Assembly (NCBI RefSeq): GCF_001426265.1
Contig: NZ_LMDG01000014.1
Location: 21,941-85,940, forward strand
Source: Rhizobium sp. Root1220
GTDB lineage: Bacteria; Pseudomonadota; Alphaproteobacteria; Rhizobiales; Rhizobiaceae
Length of the DNA: 64,000 bases
Direction of reading: 5' to 3'
Numbering within the stretch: position 1 is the first letter of the stretch; every line of letters begins with the position of its first letter. The notes under the pieces were generated by a model. It worked only from the letters and a program-made list of their open reading frames with translations. It was not told the DNA's origin and ran no database searches. Made by a program: the position numbers and the translations under genes. This document shows, piece by piece, positions 17,594 to 26,207 of this stretch.

Positions 17594-18109
17594 ATGAAGA
17601 AGATCGCATCGGTCCTTGCTGCGGCAGCTCTGGCGCAAACGTTGGTATCGCCTGCAACTGCAGCCGATATGGCAAGGACATACCAGCAGCCGGACATTCG
17701 GGACGGCGTGAAGATCGGAATTCTGGCATGTGATGTCGGGGGCGGCATCGGTTACCTTCTGGGGTCGGCCAAGTCGGTCGATTGCGTGTTCACGCCGGCT
17801 TATAGCGGCGTGCCGCAAGATCGGTACGCCGGAGCGATCCGCAAGTTTGGCGTCGACCTCGGCTTCACCACGCGCGGCCGGATTGTTTGGGCGGTGTTTG
17901 CTCCGACCTCCGGATATCATCGCGGCGCATTGGGTGGGCTCTATCAGGGCGCAAGCGCCGAAGCCACGCTGGTGGCCGGTGTCGGCGCGAACGTTCTTTT
18001 TGGCGGGACAAACGGTTCGGTCCAGTTGCAGGTGATAAGCGTTACCGGCCAGCTCGGCATTAACGTTGCTGCAACAGGAACGTCGATGACCCTGACGCCG
18101 CAGGGTTGA
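17594..18109 (+). CDS. Exported DUF992 family protein
   Basis: A 171-residue periplasmic protein. The signal peptide MKKIASVLAAAALAQTLVSP ends near ATAADMA. DUF992 landmarks follow: KIGILACDVGGGIGYLLGSA with one Cys, a second Cys in KSVDCVFTP (likely disulfide), YAGAIRKFGVDLGFTTRGR, and the glycine-rich C-terminal strand. AGGAGA precedes ATG 17594. An intrinsic terminator follows at 18145. Role unknown. Confidence 0.87.
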   Translation: MKKIASVLAAAALAQTLVSPATAADMARTYQQPDIRDGVKIGILACDVGGGIGYLLGSAKSVDCVFTPAYSGVPQDRYAGAIRKFGVDLGFTTRGRIVWAVFAPTSGYHRGALGGLYQGASAEATLVAGVGANVLFGGTNGSVQLQVISVTGQLGINVAATGTSMTLTPQG

Positions 18110-18144
18110 TGATAGCATTTCGGCACTTGTCGCCCGGAATGACG

Positions 18145-18171
18145 CCGGTCGCATTCTTGCGACCGGTTTTT
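18145..18171 (+). terminator. Intrinsic terminator after the DUF992 gene
   Basis: CCGGTCGC, a 6-nt loop, GCGACCGG and five T residues form a compact rho-independent terminator. It lies 36 nt after the DUF992 stop and only 17 nt before the ATG of the next small lipoprotein gene, so it could also attenuate read-through into that gene. Confidence 0.85.
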
Positions 18172-18188
18172 CAGTGCATAGGATATCT

Positions 18189-18443
18189 ATGAAATACGCA
18201 ATGATCGTCATCGCGATGGCACTCGCCAGCTGTACGACGACCGCTTCGGCGCCCGAGCCAACGCCGGGGAGCCTGACATATGGCGGTCGTGTGGTGCGTT
18301 CTCCCTATCCACCGGGGACGGTGATCAAGAATACTTTTCTCGGCAAGTGGGGATATCGCACGTTCGAGAAGTACGTCGTCCAGCCGGATGGGACACTCAA
18401 GCTTACATACCAGGACACTGGCCCCGATTTCTTGACGGACTGA
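18189..18443 (+). CDS. Small lipoprotein
   Basis: An 84-residue protein with a lipoprotein signal: MKYAMIVIAMALASC, where LASC is the lipobox and the Cys would be lipidated. The mature part is short and basic, with RSPYPPGTVIKNTF, ending YQDTGPDFLTD. No catalytic motif is visible. The start is ATG 18189; a leader from 18174 is less likely. There is no clear ribosome site, and the preceding terminator is close. Function unknown. Confidence 0.68.
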   Translation: MKYAMIVIAMALASCTTTASAPEPTPGSLTYGGRVVRSPYPPGTVIKNTFLGKWGYRTFEKYVVQPDGTLKLTYQDTGPDFLTD

Positions 18444-18482
18444 CACGCTGCTCACACATAGCGTAGCCGTGGCGGACCAGAA

Positions 18483-19427
18483 TCAGTTCCTGAAGACCGT
18501 GCACGCTGCCCCGGATGCGCGAACCTCGACGCAGACCTGGTTTGCTTCGGCGCGGGTTTGCCTTCCGATGCGTGCGGCGTAACGTGGCCTGAAACCGAAG
18601 CTCCTGTCACGCACGGGAACAATGATCGGTTGTTCATCAGCGAGTTCGGCGGGGAGTTGGCGCGCGACCGAAGCAAACAACCGCAACGCGGCAGCATCGT
18701 TGCCGTGGGCTGCAAGCTGGGCGCCCCAGGGTGTCCAGGGACCTTGTCGAGCGGATGGGCTCTCGGTCAGGCGCCGGCTATTGGCGAGTTCAACGCAGGC
18801 AGCCAGAAAGCCCTTTTCCCGGCTAAGAAACGGCGCGGCGTCTTCCGGTGGACTGTTTTTCCATTGATCTATCGTGCTGGCGGTTATGGCGAGAACATAG
18901 TTTCTTGTTTCGAAAGGCAAAAGGCCGGTATTCAGGTAGTTCGCCAAACCTTTTTCGCCGGCATTATAGGCTGCGGCGGCAAGGCCGAGATTGCCAAAGC
19001 GTCCTCGCAATTCGTCGAGATAGCGTGCGGACTCGCTGAGCGACTCGAGAATGTCGAAACTATCCTTCAATCCTCTCAGCCTCGCAGTGCCCGGCATGAA
19101 TTGGGCAATGCCCTGTGCACCTTTGGGGCTGACAGCGCCGGGTCTAAAGCGGCTTTCGCGCCAGATCAGGCGGGCAAAATACTCCGGCGGCAGATCGTTT
19201 GCCTGCGAAAAGTGTTCGAGCGCCGAGCAGAGATCGCGACCGTATGTGTCGCCGGAGATGCAAAGGCGTTCTCCCGTCGCGGGAACGTCCATCGAATAGT
19301 CGCAGACGCGATGCGACGTTGCTGCCGGCGGTTGGGCGTGCGCCCCTGGCACTACGTCCACGAAAAGAACGAAGGCGATCAGGACCAACATCATTCTTCC
19401 GGCTGAGACGCTGACCGCTGGCATCAA
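18483..19427 (-). CDS. Lytic transglycosylase (SLT family)
   Basis: A 314-residue exported peptidoglycan lyase. The signal peptide covers about residues 1-31 (ending GAHA). The SLT domain (about 70-200) has the catalytic glutamate at residue 91 in LIWRESRFRPGAVSPKGAQG, then IAQFMPGTA and AAAYNAGEKGL. The C-terminal 60 residues (RDRSFGFRPRYAARIGR...VRASGAACTVFRN) resemble a SPOR-like peptidoglycan-binding tail. It cleaves the MurNAc-GlcNAc bond in the periplasm. It stands alone, convergent with the lipoprotein gene. Confidence 0.88.
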   Translation of the reverse strand: MMPAVSVSAGRMMLVLIAFVLFVDVVPGAHAQPPAATSHRVCDYSMDVPATGERLCISGDTYGRDLCSALEHFSQANDLPPEYFARLIWRESRFRPGAVSPKGAQGIAQFMPGTARLRGLKDSFDILESLSESARYLDELRGRFGNLGLAAAAYNAGEKGLANYLNTGLLPFETRNYVLAITASTIDQWKNSPPEDAAPFLSREKGFLAACVELANSRRLTESPSARQGPWTPWGAQLAAHGNDAAALRLFASVARQLPAELADEQPIIVPVRDRSFGFRPRYAARIGRQTRAEANQVCVEVRASGAACTVFRN

Positions 19428-19637
19428 TCCTCCGCTGCCATATCGTAGATCGTGCCGCCGGATGCTGAGATTGCCCGCTAGCGCCGACGGGTGAAACCGG
19501 AACGTCGATAGGTGACATCAGGTTAGCAATGTCAAATATGCCGTCAAGGTGGAAACAAGTCGGCCACAGCGTTTGCCGGGCTTGCCGCAGTTGCTCGATT
19601 GTGGTCCGCTGCAACGTCCCAGATAAACGAGGCCATC

Positions 19638-20402
19638 ATGAAACTCTCCGCCTGCATCGAATGGCTGTTTGCCGACGAAGCCGAGAATTTTGCTGATAGA
19701 ATCCGGCTCGCGCACGGCGCAGGATTGGACACCGTCGAATTCTGGAGATGGACGAACAAGGACCTGGGCAGCATCGAGTGGGCAGTGGCCGAGACCGGGA
19801 TCCAGCTCGCGAGCTTTGTCGCTGAACCGATGATTCCCCTGACGGATATCGCGAACAAAGGCGCCTTCCTCGAAGGGCTGAAGTCGTCCATCGAAACCGC
19901 GAGGCGGCTTGGTGCGCACACGCTGATTGCCCAGGCGGGAGACGATCTTGCGGGAAAGTCGCGTGATGAGCAGGCGGCCGCGCTGGTCGAAATACTGACC
20001 CGAGCAGGGGAACTTCTGGAAGACAGCGGCGTCCGTCTGGGCGTCGAGCCCCTCAACACGCTGATCGATCACGTCGGATATTTCCTGCATTCCACCGTCG
20101 AGGGCATAGAGATCGTGAGGGCAACGGGCCGTCCGGAGATAGGCATCATCTACGATGTCTATCATTCAGCCGTCATGGGAGAGGACACGGCAGCGGTCAT
20201 CGGTGGGGACGTAGACCGGGTATTTCACGTTCACATTGCCGACCATCCCGGGCGCAACGAGCCGGGTAGCGGCGTGATTGACCTCAAGACACGGCTCGAC
20301 TGGCTTTTTTCCAAGGGTTACAATGGCGCCGTCGGCCTCGAATACCGGCCGCTGGCATCCAGCGCTGAAACGATTGCGGCCACGAGACGACTGCTTGCCT
20401 GA
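19638..20402 (+). CDS. hyi: Hydroxypyruvate isomerase-like TIM-barrel protein
   Basis: A 254-residue protein of the AP-endonuclease-2/xylose-isomerase-like TIM-barrel family. It opens with MKLSACIEWLFADEAENFAD, a typical Hyi start. Metal-ligand motifs are GVEPLNTLIDH (Glu), YDVYHSAVMGED (Asp, His), VHIADHPGRNEPGSG and the final GLEYRP (Glu). Enzymes of this family isomerise hydroxypyruvate and tartronate semialdehyde, or act on short sugars such as erythrulose. ATG 19638 follows ACGAGG. Its position near the ketose-kinase operon is suggestive, but it is on the other strand with a cyclase gene between. Confidence 0.82.
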   Translation: MKLSACIEWLFADEAENFADRIRLAHGAGLDTVEFWRWTNKDLGSIEWAVAETGIQLASFVAEPMIPLTDIANKGAFLEGLKSSIETARRLGAHTLIAQAGDDLAGKSRDEQAAALVEILTRAGELLEDSGVRLGVEPLNTLIDHVGYFLHSTVEGIEIVRATGRPEIGIIYDVYHSAVMGEDTAAVIGGDVDRVFHVHIADHPGRNEPGSGVIDLKTRLDWLFSKGYNGAVGLEYRPLASSAETIAATRRLLA

Positions 20403-20539
20403 GCAAGACGGCGTCGGTAAAAACACCTCGCGTGTCCGAGGGCCATTTTAATTCGCGCCCGCGAACACCATCTAACAGGCTGGGAAAGCCCTTCCATTGT
20501 CATGGTCGAGGGTAGACATGATGTTTTTGGAGCGTTGCC

Positions 20540-21814
20540 ATGCAATCCGTTTCGGACGCGGCTTTCAATTCGATTGACGAAGGTGAAGGCGTCTGGCCGT
20601 CGCACAGGCGGAAGATTCTCGACTGGTTAATCAACGAAACGCGGGACGAGCGGTTCATCGATAACATCCTCGTACAGATGTGCGAAAGGCTGCGGAGTGA
20701 AGGCGTTCCGGTGGCGCGCGCAACGATGCACTTCAGAACGCAGCACCCGCAATGGCTCGGTGCACGGCTTCTGTGGAACGTCGGCATGGCCGAGGCCAAG
20801 ATCGACACTTTCGGTTATGGCGTCGAAAAGACACCGCAGTTTCTCAACAGTCCGGTGAACGATATTTTCAGCGGCGCCACGGAGGTTCGTAAAAATCTCG
20901 AAGGCATGCGGGAAGACGACAGCCGACACCGCTTCTACGACGACCTGCGACGCGACGGGTTGACGGACTATATCGCCTGGCCGATGGAGCACACACTCGG
21001 CAAGCGGCATATCGCGACGTTCTCGACTGACAGACCGGGAGGTTTCCTCAAGGAGCACGTCACGTTCCTCAAGGATCTCATGCCGGCCCTGACGCTTGTC
21101 ACAGAGATCAGGCTCAAGAACATTCTTGCCCGCACGCTCCTGCAAACCTACGTCGGTCCGCACGCAAGCGAGCAAATCCTGGCAGGCGCGACGACACGCG
21201 GCAGTGGCGCTACCGTCGGCGCAGCAATCCTGATCTGCGACCTGCGAGACTTCACGACCATCTCGGATCATTGGCCCCGCGATGATGTCATCGAACTCTT
21301 GAATGACTATTTCGACGCGATGTCGGAGCCGATCGAGAGGCACGGCGGCGAGATACTGAAGTTCATGGGGGATGGGATGCTGGCCATCTTCCCGCTGACC
21401 GATCCGATGGCCTGCAGGAACTTGCTTACGGCTATTCAGGAGGCCGGTGTCGCCATGGCAACTCTCAATGAACGAAACGCGCGGGACGGACGCGAGGTGC
21501 TTCGCTACGGCATCGGCGTGCATGTCGGTGATGTGATGTACGGTAACATCGGAACCCGCAGGCGTCTCGACTTCACGGTTATCGGCCCCGCCGTCAATGT
21601 GGCATCGCGTCTCGAAAACCTCACGAAGGAGGTTAAGCGCCCGGTGCTGCTGTCAAAGGCTTTCGTGGATATGGCTGACTGCGGAGTCGGGATGGACAGC
21701 CTCGGATCATTCCCGTTGCGAGGGCTCGGCGAACCCGTGGACGTTTTCGCATTTCCGATGACAGGGAACCAAGCTGACCCAACCAGCGCGTTGCGGTCAG
21801 CAGCCCCAGCGTAG
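20540..21814 (+). CDS. Class III adenylate/guanylate cyclase
   Basis: A 424-residue protein of the rhizobial cyclase type. The N-terminal 200 residues are a sensor-like domain of unknown ligand (QHPQWLGARLLWNVGMAE; FSTDRPGGF). The C-terminal cyclase homology domain (about 220-400) has the first metal motif AILICDLRDFTTISDHW, the second GGEILKFMGDGMLAIFP, and the substrate and transition-state region RRRLDFTVIGPAVNVASRLE. It makes cAMP, or possibly cGMP, in the cytoplasm. There are no membrane helices. Its 3' end overlaps the convergent dhaK gene by 18 nt. Confidence 0.92.
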   Translation: MQSVSDAAFNSIDEGEGVWPSHRRKILDWLINETRDERFIDNILVQMCERLRSEGVPVARATMHFRTQHPQWLGARLLWNVGMAEAKIDTFGYGVEKTPQFLNSPVNDIFSGATEVRKNLEGMREDDSRHRFYDDLRRDGLTDYIAWPMEHTLGKRHIATFSTDRPGGFLKEHVTFLKDLMPALTLVTEIRLKNILARTLLQTYVGPHASEQILAGATTRGSGATVGAAILICDLRDFTTISDHWPRDDVIELLNDYFDAMSEPIERHGGEILKFMGDGMLAIFPLTDPMACRNLLTAIQEAGVAMATLNERNARDGREVLRYGIGVHVGDVMYGNIGTRRRLDFTVIGPAVNVASRLENLTKEVKRPVLLSKAFVDMADCGVGMDSLGSFPLRGLGEPVDVFAFPMTGNQADPTSALRSAAPA

Positions 21815-22792
21815 CGCGGCGGTTGCCACCGGCGAGTCCCACAGGGCCAATTCCTCATCGCTGAGGAGTGCCAGCGTTACCGATAGTCCCTGCATATCGA
21901 GCGAGGTGACATAGGTTCCGACAAGCGAGCGTTCGATTTGGATGCCTCCATTCTCGATGAAGCGGCGCGCGGCATCATACGCGACGTAGAGTTCCGCCGG
22001 TGGCGTGCCACCGAGCCCGTTTACGAAGAGCAATGCCTTGGCATTGGGCTGGCTGGCGATATCGCCGGCGATCGCTTCGCATAGGTACCGGACAATGGTG
22101 TCGGCGGCTGAGAAGGGCTTTCTGGAATGGCCGGGTTCGCCATGGATTCCAACGCCCATTTCCATTTCCGTCGCGCTCAGGGAAAATGTCGTCCGCTGGG
22201 TGTGCGGCACGGTCACGCCAGTGAGAGCCACACCCATCGACCGGATCTTCGGACTTAAGCCCTCCCCGAGCGATTTCAGCCTGTCGAGCGACATGCCTTG
22301 TTCTGCGGCAGCGCCGAGAATCCGTTCCACGACGAGTGTCCCGGCAACGCCGCGGCGGCCGCGTCCATCGCCGACCCTCGCAGTCTCTATGTCATCGCTG
22401 ACGATGACCATTTCGATTCGGTGACGGGCGGCAACCATCTCGGCAGCCATCTCGAAGTTCATGACGTCACCATCGTAGTTCTTGACAACGAGCAGACATC
22501 CGGCGCCGGTATCTGCCTCCTCGATCGCACCGATGATCTGGCTGGGTGTCGGCGACGTGAAGATATGGCCCACGCAGGCGGCATCCAGCATGCCACGGCC
22601 GACGAAGCCGATATGCATCGGTTCGTGGCCAGCCCCGCCACCGGAGATGACGGCGACCTTGCCTGGTGTCAGATGACGGCGGCGAATGCATTTGCGCTCC
22701 GCACCGAACACGACGAACTCCGCATGGGCGCGTACAAAGCCTTCGACGCTTTCGGTGACCATGGTGTCCGCAGTGTTCATGAACTTCTTCAT
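21797..22792 (-). CDS. dhaK: Dihydroxyacetone kinase subunit DhaK (stand-alone)
   Basis: A 331-residue DhaK, the ketose-binding subunit of a PEP-dependent kinase. It contains the SGGGAGHEPMHIGFVGRGML signature and KNYDGDVMNFEMA. His217 in GIHGEPGHSRKPF corresponds to the histidine that binds dihydroxyacetone covalently as a hemiaminal. ATG 22792 follows a GGGAGGGG Shine-Dalgarno; an upstream leader in the same frame looks spurious. It is the last gene of the 13-gene operon, although its partners DhaL and DhaM lie several genes upstream. It overlaps the convergent cyclase gene by 18 nt at the 3' end. Confidence 0.93.
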   Translation of the reverse strand: MKKFMNTADTMVTESVEGFVRAHAEFVVFGAERKCIRRRHLTPGKVAVISGGGAGHEPMHIGFVGRGMLDAACVGHIFTSPTPSQIIGAIEEADTGAGCLLVVKNYDGDVMNFEMAAEMVAARHRIEMVIVSDDIETARVGDGRGRRGVAGTLVVERILGAAAEQGMSLDRLKSLGEGLSPKIRSMGVALTGVTVPHTQRTTFSLSATEMEMGVGIHGEPGHSRKPFSAADTIVRYLCEAIAGDIASQPNAKALLFVNGLGGTPPAELYVAYDAARRFIENGGIQIERSLVGTYVTSLDMQGLSVTLALLSDEELALWDSPVATAALRWGC

Positions 22793-22847
22793 CAAGCCCC
22801 TCCCAAGGCGGCGATCGTTTACCGGGTCTGTCGTTCGGTGGTTCCGC

Positions 22848-23258
22848 TCATTCCGGCCCTCCGGAAATTGCGACAATCTTTTCCACAAGGTCGGAGATCG
22901 CCTGTTCCAGCAGGCGGTTTCGGCGCTCGTCACCAAAGTCGGGCACCATCAAAGACAGGTGCCGTAACTTTTCGGAATGCCCGAGCTCCGGCAGCTTTCC
23001 CGGATGGGCATGCTGATAGGCCTCGAGAAAACGCTCTTGCTCGGTAGCATTGAAATGGCAGACGCGGAAAATCGTTGCGAGGTGACGCGCCGGCAGCGGT
23101 GTCGAGTAGGTCGCGCTGGTGACTTGCGTGACGAAGCTGCGGTGCTTGCCGAGTTCGGTCGCCAACCGCTGACGCGTGCCGGAGGGCCTGATATCGATGA
23201 TCTGCGCCAGGATGGACTTGTAGGCTATAATGGCGTCTTCGGTGTCTTCGCGCGCCAT
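22848..23258 (-). CDS. Small HTH-like protein within the Dha operon
   Basis: A 136-residue soluble protein beginning MAREDTEDAIIAYKSILAQI. The segment RLATELGKHRSFVTQVTSAT, then PARHLATIF, has the look of a Cro/CI-type helix-turn-helix (helix, turn, recognition helix, then a preference for short helices). The remainder is helical (QERFLEAYQHAHPG; LLEQAISDLVEKIVA). It starts 1 nt after the EI stop and lies 55 nt before dhaK. I infer a local regulator or a kinase-associated adaptor; there is no direct evidence for a DNA target. Confidence 0.65.
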   Translation of the reverse strand: MAREDTEDAIIAYKSILAQIIDIRPSGTRQRLATELGKHRSFVTQVTSATYSTPLPARHLATIFRVCHFNATEQERFLEAYQHAHPGKLPELGHSEKLRHLSLMVPDFGDERRNRLLEQAISDLVEKIVAISGGPE

Positions 23259-23259
23259 T

Positions 23260-24849
23260 CTACTCTCCGGCTGCCTTTGTCCCATCGGCGTTCAAACCGA
23301 CGAGTGCCGACCTTATCGCGGGAAGCTGGGCCGGCGCCATGGAAAAGTGACGCAGGCCCGTGGCGAGCAGGGCCGATAGCTGTCCAGGGTCGCCTGCCAT
23401 GTCTCCGCATATGCTGACGGGCTTGCCGGCGGCCAGTTTCACGGCCTGCTCGATGAGACGCAAGACGGCCGGTATGGACTTGTCACGCGGGATTTCGAAG
23501 CCGGAACCGTAACGAGCCGACGCAGTGAGATACTGGGTGAGATCGTTGGTTCCGAACGAAAAGAAATCCGCCACGGCAAAGCTATCCAGCATCAATGCAG
23601 CCGCGGGCACCTCCACCATCATGCCGATGGACGGGAAACGGTTCAGCACCGAGCGCCGATCAAGCTCCGTGGCTTCCTCTTTGAAGATACGACGCATCTC
23701 GTCGATCTCGGAGGGAACGGTTACCATGGGCAGCATGACCGCGAGATTGCCGAAGGCCGACGCTCTGAGCAGCGCACGCACCTGCACCCGGGCAATTTCC
23801 GGCCGCGCGAGAAGCAGCCGGATTCCCCGCAGGCCCACATCGGGCAACGTCTCAAAGCCAGAGAGGGGTTTGTCGCTCCCGATATCGAACATCCGGATCG
23901 TTACCGGCTTGCCCACTGCCCACTCGAGCACACGGCAATAGACGGAGAGTTGCCTTTCCTCGTTTGCGGCATCTGCCGCCGAGGTAATCGCAAATTCGGA
24001 GCGTAGCAATCCAATGCCTGCTACGGCGGCGTGATCGACGCTATCGAGTTCGGTCGGATCGTTTAGGTTTATGGACAGCGAAAGCGGCACGCCATCGGCC
24101 GTGCGTGGGGTGCCGCTTCCGGAGGCATGGGCGGCGTTGCCGGAAACGCCGACCGGCGTCTTGCGCGGCATGGGCCTGGCACCGGACTGAAGAACAACCG
24201 CGCCGGCGTCGCCGTCAACGCGAATAGGTGCTCCTGCGGCCGTGGTGAAATATCCCACGCCTACGACCATTGGCACTGACCTCGACCGGGCGAGCAGCGC
24301 AACGTGGCCGGCGGCGCTGCCATTGTATAGCGCGATGCCACCGCCTGATGACCAGTCGTGCGCGAGAAAGCGGCTAGGCTCCATATCCTTGCCGACGAAG
24401 ACGGACCCCAGGGGGAAATCCTCGAGCGGCGTGCCGGTCAGGGCGCCGAGAACGCGATTTTTGATGTCGAGGATATCGACGGCGCGCGCGCGCATCTGTT
24501 CCTCCTCGGCAGTCTCCAATTCGCGGATGTACCCGTCGAGCGTGTCGACCCAGGCGAAAGCGACATTTTCGCCGGTTTCCATGCGTGCTGCCGTCATTTG
24601 GGCTATCGTCGGATCGCGAAGGACTTCGATCTGGAAATCAATGATGTCACCGCTTTCCGCGTCGGCACCACCGGCAAGGCGCTGCAGCTCGGTGACTGCC
24701 GTTTCGATCGCGGCTGCTAGCACTTCATAGCCGGAAGACGCCTGTGCGCGAGGTGTGACCGACGCAAGCGTCGGCTCGACCAGATAGGCAGGGCCGGTGG
24801 CAACGCCCGGGGAGGCGATCGTTCCGTCCAGTCTAAGCGGTTCGGCCAT
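23260..24849 (-). CDS. Phosphoenolpyruvate-protein phosphotransferase (EI) of the Dha relay
   Basis: A 529-residue PTS enzyme I. It autophosphorylates from PEP and passes phosphate to HPr. The phospho-histidine is His182 in GSAAGHVALLARSRSVPMVV, a departure from the usual GGxTSHxAIxAR context. The PEP-binding TIM barrel is present: LRSEFAI, RMFDIGSDKPL, GLRGIRLLLARPE, MLPMVTVPSEI, FFSFGTNDLTQYLTASAR and the active-site Cys in VSICGDMAGDP. The start is ATG 24849, overlapping the HPr gene by 17 nt. In many bacteria this module is fused to DhaM; here it is separate. A dedicated EI is distinct from rhizobial PTS-Ntr. Confidence 0.9.
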   Translation of the reverse strand: MAEPLRLDGTIASPGVATGPAYLVEPTLASVTPRAQASSGYEVLAAAIETAVTELQRLAGGADAESGDIIDFQIEVLRDPTIAQMTAARMETGENVAFAWVDTLDGYIRELETAEEEQMRARAVDILDIKNRVLGALTGTPLEDFPLGSVFVGKDMEPSRFLAHDWSSGGGIALYNGSAAGHVALLARSRSVPMVVGVGYFTTAAGAPIRVDGDAGAVVLQSGARPMPRKTPVGVSGNAAHASGSGTPRTADGVPLSLSINLNDPTELDSVDHAAVAGIGLLRSEFAITSAADAANEERQLSVYCRVLEWAVGKPVTIRMFDIGSDKPLSGFETLPDVGLRGIRLLLARPEIARVQVRALLRASAFGNLAVMLPMVTVPSEIDEMRRIFKEEATELDRRSVLNRFPSIGMMVEVPAAALMLDSFAVADFFSFGTNDLTQYLTASARYGSGFEIPRDKSIPAVLRLIEQAVKLAAGKPVSICGDMAGDPGQLSALLATGLRHFSMAPAQLPAIRSALVGLNADGTKAAGE

Positions 24850-25159
24850 GCTTCTTTTCCTCATCGAAATCGCGCTCGATAAGCTCCTTCAGTGCCCGGA
24901 TCGCTTCTTCGGCAAGGATTCCGCTGGCTCTGATTCTCAGAATCGACCCCCTGCGGATTCTGGCGCCCATGATCTTGATTATACTCTTGCCATTCAGCCA
25001 CACGTCGTTGCCGTTGACGGCGATCTCGATCGAACAGGGAAACGATTTTGCCAGCCGCGTAAACGTGACGGAGGGGCGGGCGTGCAGTCCCACGCCGTGC
25101 TTGACTTCCACCTCCGTCTGGTAGCTGGCCTGCAACTGATTGTCCTCCCGCCTCTTCAT
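24833..25159 (-). CDS. HPr-like phosphocarrier of the Dha relay
   Basis: A 108-residue HPr. The phosphorylated histidine is His26 in KHGVGLHARPSVTFTRLAKS, followed by VWLNGKSIIKIMGARIRRGS with the conserved second-site region. The serine usually phosphorylated by HPr kinase is seen as K-S-I-I. It accepts phosphate from EI and donates it to the DhaM EIIA domain. The first ten residues are an extra basic tail, and the C-terminus is longer than usual (DFDEEKKHGRTA), as if cut from a DhaM fusion. It lies between the EIIA gene (14 nt) and EI (17-nt overlap). Confidence 0.9.
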   Translation of the reverse strand: MKRREDNQLQASYQTEVEVKHGVGLHARPSVTFTRLAKSFPCSIEIAVNGNDVWLNGKSIIKIMGARIRRGSILRIRASGILAEEAIRALKELIERDFDEEKKHGRTA

Positions 25160-25173
25160 GGGCAACCCGGTCA

Positions 25174-25572
25174 TCAGGGTGACAGTTCCTCGGCTGTCGC
25201 CACGACCTTTGCCAAGGATGCCCCGCCCGATGCCTCCGCTGCCGCTATGACTGCGCCTTCAACGAGAGGTGCGTTGCAAATCGACACAAGTTTCGAGCGC
25301 GGCAAGCCGAGCATCTCGATCGCCATTTCGCTGTTTGTCTCCGCTCCACCAAGGTCGACGAAGACTGCAACGCCTGCATCGGACCAGGCGGATTCGATAG
25401 CGCGCAAAATGCCCCCGGCGTCGGTACCGAGTTCGCCGTGGTTATTGCCACCGGACCAGGAGAGCGGCACGCAGTCGCCCACCATCTGCCTTACCATGTC
25501 GGCAATGCCGCGCGCCACGAGAGGGGAGTGGGAGACGATCACGATGCCAACATTTGCCGTCTTTCCACTCAT
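25174..25572 (-). CDS. dhaM: DhaM EIIA domain (PTS mannose-type), stand-alone
   Basis: A 132-residue phosphotransfer protein equivalent to the N-terminal domain of E. coli DhaM. His15 in GIVIVSHSPLVARGIADMVR is the phosphorylated residue. VFVDLGGAETNSEMAIEMLG is the typical helix after the DLGG loop, and the end APLVEGAVIAAAEASGGASL is also characteristic. It regenerates ATP bound to DhaL. ATG 25572 overlaps the DhaL stop as ATGA, so production is coupled. In enterobacteria this domain is fused to HPr and EI-like domains; here these are separate genes. Confidence 0.92.
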   Translation of the reverse strand: MSGKTANVGIVIVSHSPLVARGIADMVRQMVGDCVPLSWSGGNNHGELGTDAGGILRAIESAWSDAGVAVFVDLGGAETNSEMAIEMLGLPRSKLVSICNAPLVEGAVIAAAEASGGASLAKVVATAEELSP

Positions 25573-26183
25573 GCCGAATGGTTCTCCCCAAGATAATGGC
25601 ATATTGCCGTGGTCAATAGCGCGCAGCTAGATGCTCCGGGATCGATGTGGCCGATTGACCGGTCTCCGAGATAGGAGGCGCGGCCGCGCATGGCCTTCAT
25701 GGCCGCAGTCTGATCGGCTGACCGCTCAGCCCTGATGGCGATATCCGATAGCGGCGAACGTTCGGCGAGCGCCGCATGAACAGGATAGAGGACATCCAGC
25801 AGCGTCTTGTCGCCTGCATGAGATCGACCCCGCTTCGCCACGGCATCGATCGCCTGCTTCAGCACCAGGGAAAACTCCGCCCCTTCATCACGCTTGCGAA
25901 GCTCCCGGCCCAACTCCATCAACAACGTGCCGTAGAGCGGCCCCGCCGCGCCGCCGATATTCATCACCAGCGTCAGGCCGATCTTCTCCACGGCGTCCGC
26001 CAAGGGCAGGCTGGAAAGTTCCGCGCGTTCAGCGCTGACCGCTTCGCAGCCGCGCTGCATGTTCGTTCCATGGTCTCCGTCACCGATCGCTCGATCCAGA
26101 GCGCAAAGGTGATCGCTGTTGGCCGCGATCGTCGCGCGACAAACCTCGATCAATCCTGAAACCAGGGCTGGTTCGGCCTGCAC
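25569..26183 (-). CDS. dhaL: Dihydroxyacetone kinase subunit DhaL
   Basis: A 204-residue nucleotide-binding subunit. The magnesium-chelating aspartates are Asp30, Asp35 and Asp37 in LDRAIGDGDHGTNMQRG, matching the E. coli DhaL positions. NIGGAAGPLYGTLLMELGRE and RSHAGDKTLLDVLYPVHAAL are the ADP-binding and lid regions, and GRASYLGDRSIGHIDPGASS is the conserved C-terminus. It holds ADP permanently as a coenzyme, is rephosphorylated by DhaM and phosphorylates the ketose held by DhaK. It lies 24 nt downstream of the DhaKL fusion gene. Confidence 0.94.
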   Translation of the reverse strand: MQAEPALVSGLIEVCRATIAANSDHLCALDRAIGDGDHGTNMQRGCEAVSAERAELSSLPLADAVEKIGLTLVMNIGGAAGPLYGTLLMELGRELRKRDEGAEFSLVLKQAIDAVAKRGRSHAGDKTLLDVLYPVHAALAERSPLSDIAIRAERSADQTAAMKAMRGRASYLGDRSIGHIDPGASSCALLTTAICHYLGENHSA

Positions 26184-26207
26184 TAAATCCTCCCTATGCC
26201 ACCGCTC

